Shown: one piece after another, positions 61,233 to 64,000 of the stretch | Position numbering within the stretch: position 1 is the first letter of the stretch | Layout of the letters: each line of letters begins with the position of its first letter | The notes under the pieces: model-generated | Database searches by the model: none | What the model was told of the DNA's origin: nothing | What the model saw: only the letters and a program-made list of their open reading frames with translations | Made by a program: the position numbers and the translations under genes | From: Pedobacter sp. MC2016-24 | GTDB lineage: Bacteria > Bacteroidota > Bacteroidia > Sphingobacteriales > Sphingobacteriaceae | Assembly: GCF_015223055.1 (NCBI RefSeq) | Contig: NZ_JADFBX010000016.1 | Coordinates: 62,001 to 126,000, forward strand | Direction of reading: 5' to 3' | Length of the DNA: 64,000 nucleotides

Positions 61233-61260
61233 AAAAAAGCGCCACTTTTGGGGGGCGCTT
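61233..61260 (-). terminator. Attenuator terminator of the ilv operon
   Basis: On the minus strand AAGCGCC (61260-61254) pairs with GGCGCTT (61243-61237) over 10 nt, and a T tract follows. It lies between the leader peptide and ilvE. Its left arm can instead pair with GGCGCT (61297-61292) in the last codons of the leader peptide, which would prevent the terminator. Confidence 0.75.
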
Positions 61261-61287
61261 GCGTATATTTTTTTATTAAATATTCAT

Positions 61288-61371
61288 TTACAGCGCCTTG
61301 TCCTTCTGAATAATCAGCAGAAGAATTCCGTTAATAATGACGTTAAGTAATGTTGTAAATGAAAGGTTCAT
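61288..61371 (-). CDS. ilv operon leader peptide
   Basis: A 27-codon frame (ATG 61371, TAA ending at 61288) has seven Leu, five Ile and one Val codon, including consecutive runs GTC-ATT-ATT, CTT-CTG-CTG and ATT-ATT. The opening residues are MNLSFTTLLNVIING. Such a composition just upstream of a terminator and ilvE is the hallmark of a leader peptide whose translation senses charged tRNA. If ribosomes stall at the Ile/Leu codons, GGCGCT at codons 25-27 stays free to pair with the terminator's left arm and the operon is expressed. Confidence 0.75.
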   Translation of the reverse strand: MNLSFTTLLNVIINGILLLIIQKDKAL

Positions 61372-61402
61372 CTTTGTATTTATCTGTTGTTGCTTTATAA
61401 AT

Positions 61403-61434
61403 CCAATTTAGTTCTTGCTATCTATACTATCAAT
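61403..61434 (-). promoter_or_regulatory. Candidate promoter of the ilv operon
   Basis: On the minus strand ATTG (61434-61431) is followed after 20 bp by TAAATTGG (61410-61403), which resembles TAnnTTTG. Transcription would start near 61396, about 25 nt before the leader peptide ATG. Confidence 0.4.
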
Positions 61435-61664
61435 AGCTGAGTGAAAATAATTGAAAAAAAATATAATTCTTTATTTTGTTTATTATTCGGTATTTAGTTT
61501 TGTATGTATTCTGTTTTTGGTAGGATCATTGGATGTAACTATACCAAATATGATTTTGGTATTCGGTATAGATATTATGCCTGCATTGTATTTTTTGGGA
61601 AATTCTTCCTAAAATGAGTGAAGTAGCTGAAAAAGTTGTCGATTTACCTATAAAATCCATCCCA
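61435..61664. other. Intergenic region between the ilv leader and the atpC terminator
   Basis: About 230 bp of AT-rich sequence hold no convincing gene. An 8-bp dyad ATACCAAA/TTTGGTAT spans 61541-61562, and the word ATTCGGTAT occurs twice (61485-61493 and 61561-61569). A rightward 37-codon frame at 61504-61617 exists but has no support. The dyad could be a regulator site. Confidence 0.4.
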
Positions 61665-61694
61665 TAAAAAAAGCCCTTTGAAAATCAAAGGGCT
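61665..61694 (-). terminator. Terminator of the atpDC operon
   Basis: AGCCCTTTGA (minus strand, from 61694) pairs with TCAAAGGGCT over a 3-nt loop, and TTTTTTT follows. It lies 25 bp after the atpC stop. Confidence 0.85.
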
Positions 61695-61718
61695 CTTAAA
61701 ATATTGTATGATTAAATA

Positions 61719-61961
61719 TTAAGCAACCCCTTCGGCTAAAACAATAATTTTGTTTTTTAAAACCTCAACGACACCACCTTTAATAATAAAGGTTTGTTCG
61801 CCAGTTTTGCTTTTAATAATTACCGGTCCATCTTCCAAAGTTGAAATAATAGGCGCATGGTCTCTCAAAATTTGAAAAGATCCCATAGCACCTGGTACAG
61901 TAACCGCAGTTACTTCGCCTTCAAAAACTTTCTTGTCTGGTGTTAATATTTCTAATGTCAT
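61719..61961 (-). CDS. atpC: ATP synthase F1 subunit epsilon, short form
   Basis: The 80-residue protein matches the N-terminal beta-sandwich of epsilon (TLEILTPDKKVFEGEV, PGAMGSFQILRDHAPIIS). The C-terminal two-helix domain, which inhibits ATP hydrolysis in the roughly 135-residue proteobacterial protein, is missing. Inhibition by epsilon must therefore be absent or different. It follows atpD by 109 bp with a hairpin in the gap. Confidence 0.92.
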   Translation of the reverse strand: MTLEILTPDKKVFEGEVTAVTVPGAMGSFQILRDHAPIISTLEDGPVIIKSKTGEQTFIIKGGVVEVLKNKIIVLAEGVA

Positions 61962-62016
61962 TCTTTTAGTAATTAGTATTTAGTAGTTCAACTATTCTAC
62001 TTAATAAATTAATGAA

Positions 62017-62060
62017 TTGGTACTTAGGGTAGCGATCGGGATCTGTATCCTAAGTACCAA
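62017..62060 (-). promoter_or_regulatory. Long inverted repeat between atpD and atpC
   Basis: TTGGTACTTAGG (62017-62028) and CCTAAGTACCAA (62049-62060) are perfect complements around a 20-nt loop. No T tract follows closely. It may be an mRNA processing site that sets the beta to epsilon ratio. Confidence 0.45.
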
Positions 62061-62070
62061 CTACTATATA

Positions 62071-63573
62071 CTAGTTTGCTTCAGCTAATAGTTTTTTACC
62101 TTTTTCAATAGCTTCTTCAATGCTACCTACCAGGTTAAATGCTGCTTCAGGGTATTCATCAACTTCACCATCCATGATCATGTTAAATCCTTTGATGGTA
62201 TCTTTAATGTCAACCAATACACCTTTTAATCCTGTAAATTGCTCTGCTACGTGGAAAGGCTGAGATAAGAAACGTTGAACACGACGTGCGCGTGACACCA
62301 CCAATTTATCTTCTTCAGATAACTCATCCATACCTAAGATGGCGATGATATCCTGAAGTTCTTTATAACGTTGTAAAGTTTCTTTTACGCGTTGTGCAGT
62401 ATTGTAGTGCTCATCACCTAAAACAGCAGGAGAAAGGATACGTGAAGTAGAATCCAATGGATCTACCGCAGGATAGATACCTAACTCAGCAATTTTACGG
62501 GACAATACCGTTGTTGCATCCAAGTGGGCAAAGGTAGTAGCCGGAGCCGGGTCAGTTAAATCATCCGCAGGAACGTAAACGGCCTGTACAGAGGTAATTG
62601 AACCACGTTTAGTTGAAGTAATACGCTCTTGCATTAAACCCATCTCTGTTGCCAGAGTTGGTTGATAACCTACTGCAGAAGGCATACGACCCAACAATGC
62701 TGATACCTCAGAACCTGCCTGAGTGAAACGGAAGATGTTGTCAACGAAGAAAAGGATGTCTTTTCCAGCGCCTTCGCCATCACCATCACGGAAATATTCA
62801 GCAACTGTCAAACCTGACAAGGCAACACGAGCACGTGCACCAGGAGGCTCGTTCATCTGACCGAATACCAAAGTTGCTTTTGATTCTTTTAATTTATCAG
62901 TGTCAACTTTACTCAAATCCCATCCGCCTTTTTCCATAGAGTGAAGGAAATCTTCACCATAGTTGATTACACCAGATTCGATAAACTCACGTAAAAGGTC
63001 ATTACCTTCACGTGTACGCTCACCCACACCAGCAAATACAGATAAACCTGCGTAAGCTTTAGCGATGTTGTTTACCAGCTCCATGATCAATACGGTTTTA
63101 CCTACACCCGCACCACCAAACAATCCGATTTTACCACCTTTAGCATAAGGCTCTAATAAATCGATTACTTTAATACCTGTGAAAAGTACTTCAGTTTCAG
63201 TCGATAAATCTTCAAATCTAGGAGGAGCATTGTGAATTGGTCTGCCGCCGGTTTTATCAACAGCGTTGATACCGTCAATAGCTTCACCAACAACATTGAA
63301 TAAACGACCTTTAATTTGGTCTCCAACAGGCATTTTGATAGGAGCGCCAGTATCTACTGCTTTCATGCCACGAACCAAACCGTCGGTCGAGTCCATTGCA
63401 ATTGCACGTATACGGTCTTCACCAAGATGTTGTTGAACTTCTAAAACAACCTTTTGGCCGTTTTCTTTTTCAATCTCTAATGCAGAGAAAATTTGAGGTA
63501 AATGAGCATCGTCAGCAAAACTCACGTCAACTACCGGTCCTATAATCTGCGCTATTTTTCCAATGTTAGGCAT
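62071..63573 (-). CDS. atpD: ATP synthase F1 subunit beta
   Basis: The beta subunit carries the catalytic sites of F1. Walker A is GGAGVGKTVLIMEL, the catalytic Glu is in GERTREGND, and the Walker B region is DILFFVDNIFRF; the DELSEED-type lever reads DELSEEDKL. The length of 500 residues is normal. As in other Bacteroidota, atpD and atpC form a separate small operon apart from the other ATP synthase genes. Confidence 0.98.
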   Translation of the reverse strand: MPNIGKIAQIIGPVVDVSFADDAHLPQIFSALEIEKENGQKVVLEVQQHLGEDRIRAIAMDSTDGLVRGMKAVDTGAPIKMPVGDQIKGRLFNVVGEAIDGINAVDKTGGRPIHNAPPRFEDLSTETEVLFTGIKVIDLLEPYAKGGKIGLFGGAGVGKTVLIMELVNNIAKAYAGLSVFAGVGERTREGNDLLREFIESGVINYGEDFLHSMEKGGWDLSKVDTDKLKESKATLVFGQMNEPPGARARVALSGLTVAEYFRDGDGEGAGKDILFFVDNIFRFTQAGSEVSALLGRMPSAVGYQPTLATEMGLMQERITSTKRGSITSVQAVYVPADDLTDPAPATTFAHLDATTVLSRKIAELGIYPAVDPLDSTSRILSPAVLGDEHYNTAQRVKETLQRYKELQDIIAILGMDELSEEDKLVVSRARRVQRFLSQPFHVAEQFTGLKGVLVDIKDTIKGFNMIMDGEVDEYPEAAFNLVGSIEEAIEKGKKLLAEAN

Positions 63574-63874
63574 ATATTGTTTTGGGTAAAATTATAAATA
63601 TCAAAATGTTAAAGGCCCTTTTATGGGTCTACAATTCGGTTTGCAAAGTTAAAATTTTTATACAAGAATTGTGTATATAAATAAAAAGTTTTTCAACAGT
63701 TTTTTAATTGATAATTTAGGCGATACAAAACCGGTGCTTTTTAGTTGGTTTTTAGCCCTCAAAAGCGGTTTAAGCCAATAATTTGATGTTGAAAATTATT
63801 TACACACGGCTTAATCCACGCTATAGATGACGGAGAAAATAAAACAGATAAGCACCTAAAAGAATGGAATGCCT
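63574..63874. other. Divergent intergenic region between atpD and the epimerase gene
   Basis: This 301-bp AT-rich stretch contains the atpD promoter on the minus strand and presumably the promoter of the rightward gene. No small gene, RNA or repeat stands out otherwise. Confidence 0.5.
63644..63651 (-). promoter_or_regulatory. -7 element of the atpD promoter
   Basis: TAACTTTG on the minus strand (63651-63644) matches TAnnTTTG exactly and would give a 5' leader of about 65 nt. No clear -33 element is present. Confidence 0.5.
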
Positions 63875-64000
63875 ATGAAAACGATATTGGTAACGGGAAG
63901 TAACGGTCTTTTGGGACAGAAGATAACCGAACAAATACTGAAAAAAAAGCAGTTTAATTTGGTTGCAACGGCAATAGGACCCAATCGGTATCCTGTGCGC
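63875..64000 (+). CDS. NAD-dependent epimerase/dTDP-4-dehydrorhamnose reductase-like protein (partial)
   Basis: The first 42 codons are present before the window ends. The protein opens with a Rossmann nucleotide-binding motif (ILVTGSNGLLGQKI), as in RmlD-like reductases and extended SDR epimerases. ATG 63869 is two codons upstream in the same frame and cannot be excluded. The rest of the gene lies outside the window, so the substrate class is uncertain. Confidence 0.7.
   Translation, partial: MKTILVTGSNGLLGQKITEQILKKKQFNLVATAIGPNRYPVR

Noticed and set aside
61504..61617. 37-codon rightward frame between the ilv leader and atpC
   Set aside because: There is no recognisable domain or ribosome site, and the only promoter-like element lies so close that transcription would start after the ATG.
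63600..63640. AAAGGCCCTTT palindrome in the atpD leader
   Set aside because: Too short and without a T tract or conserved context; probably chance.
1..64000. CRISPR arrays, insertion sequences, integrase or phage genes, tRNA and rRNA genes
   Set aside because: I looked for repeat-spacer patterns, transposase motifs and tRNA-like cloverleaf ends while reading and saw none; without computation a short or degraded copy could be missed.

Overview
The window looks like a chromosomal segment of a Bacteroidota bacterium, most likely Sphingobacteriaceae and Pedobacter-like. The signs are SusC/SusD outer-membrane pairs, an ECF sigma/FecR pair, promoters with the Bacteroidota -7 element TAnnTTTG instead of a sigma70 -10 box, a long IspG with an inserted domain, class II IlvC and a very short ATP synthase epsilon subunit. 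I see no tRNA, rRNA, CRISPR array, transposase or prophage gene. Almost all of the sequence is coding.

Left part (1-5936): a gene-free 350 bp stretch carries two dyad operators around a promoter and two strong terminators, which looks like a small-RNA locus. A leftward Mla-type lipid transporter pair with a methyltransferase follows. Then come a rightward SDR and a set of envelope-stress-like membrane proteins (PspC, LiaF-like, GYF/RDD).

Region 6006-23669: ispG overlaps an ECF sigma factor gene. That gene leads a long rightward operon: sigma, FecR anti-sigma, SusC, SusD, GldA-like ABC ATPase, fused GldF-GldG-like permease, two tandem MutS-like ATPases without mismatch-recognition domains, and a lipoprotein metzincin-type protease. 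A strong terminator closes it. This is the best candidate for an uncharacterised system: an envelope machine with two dedicated MutS-fold ATPases. A TetR-controlled HMA-like/MFS efflux cassette follows.

Region 26830-35826: heme biosynthesis cluster (hemA, fused hemC-hemD, hemB, hemL, hemE, hemJ) with an embedded two-component system and a TPR membrane protein. The dyad seen at the left end recurs upstream of hemA, which suggests metal or heme control of both loci.

Region 35858-45297: a second ECF sigma unit with an ECF-type promoter, a putative anti-sigma and a beta-barrel protein; an orphan ABC ATPase with a probably leaderless GTG start; a DUF5686 outer-membrane protein; a TlpA-like protein; a quinone-reductase-like enzyme; a Crp-family regulator and a small lipoprotein.

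Region 45411-61435: one leftward branched-chain amino-acid operon (ilvE-ilvD-ilvB-ilvN-dinB-ilvC-ABC-leuA-leuC-leuD-leuA2-leuB-ilvA). In front of ilvE lie an unannotated 27-codon leader peptide rich in Leu and Ile codons, a terminator and a competing antiterminator, which together form a classical attenuator. The window ends with leftward atpD-atpC and the start of a rightward NAD-dependent epimerase/reductase gene cut by the window edge.
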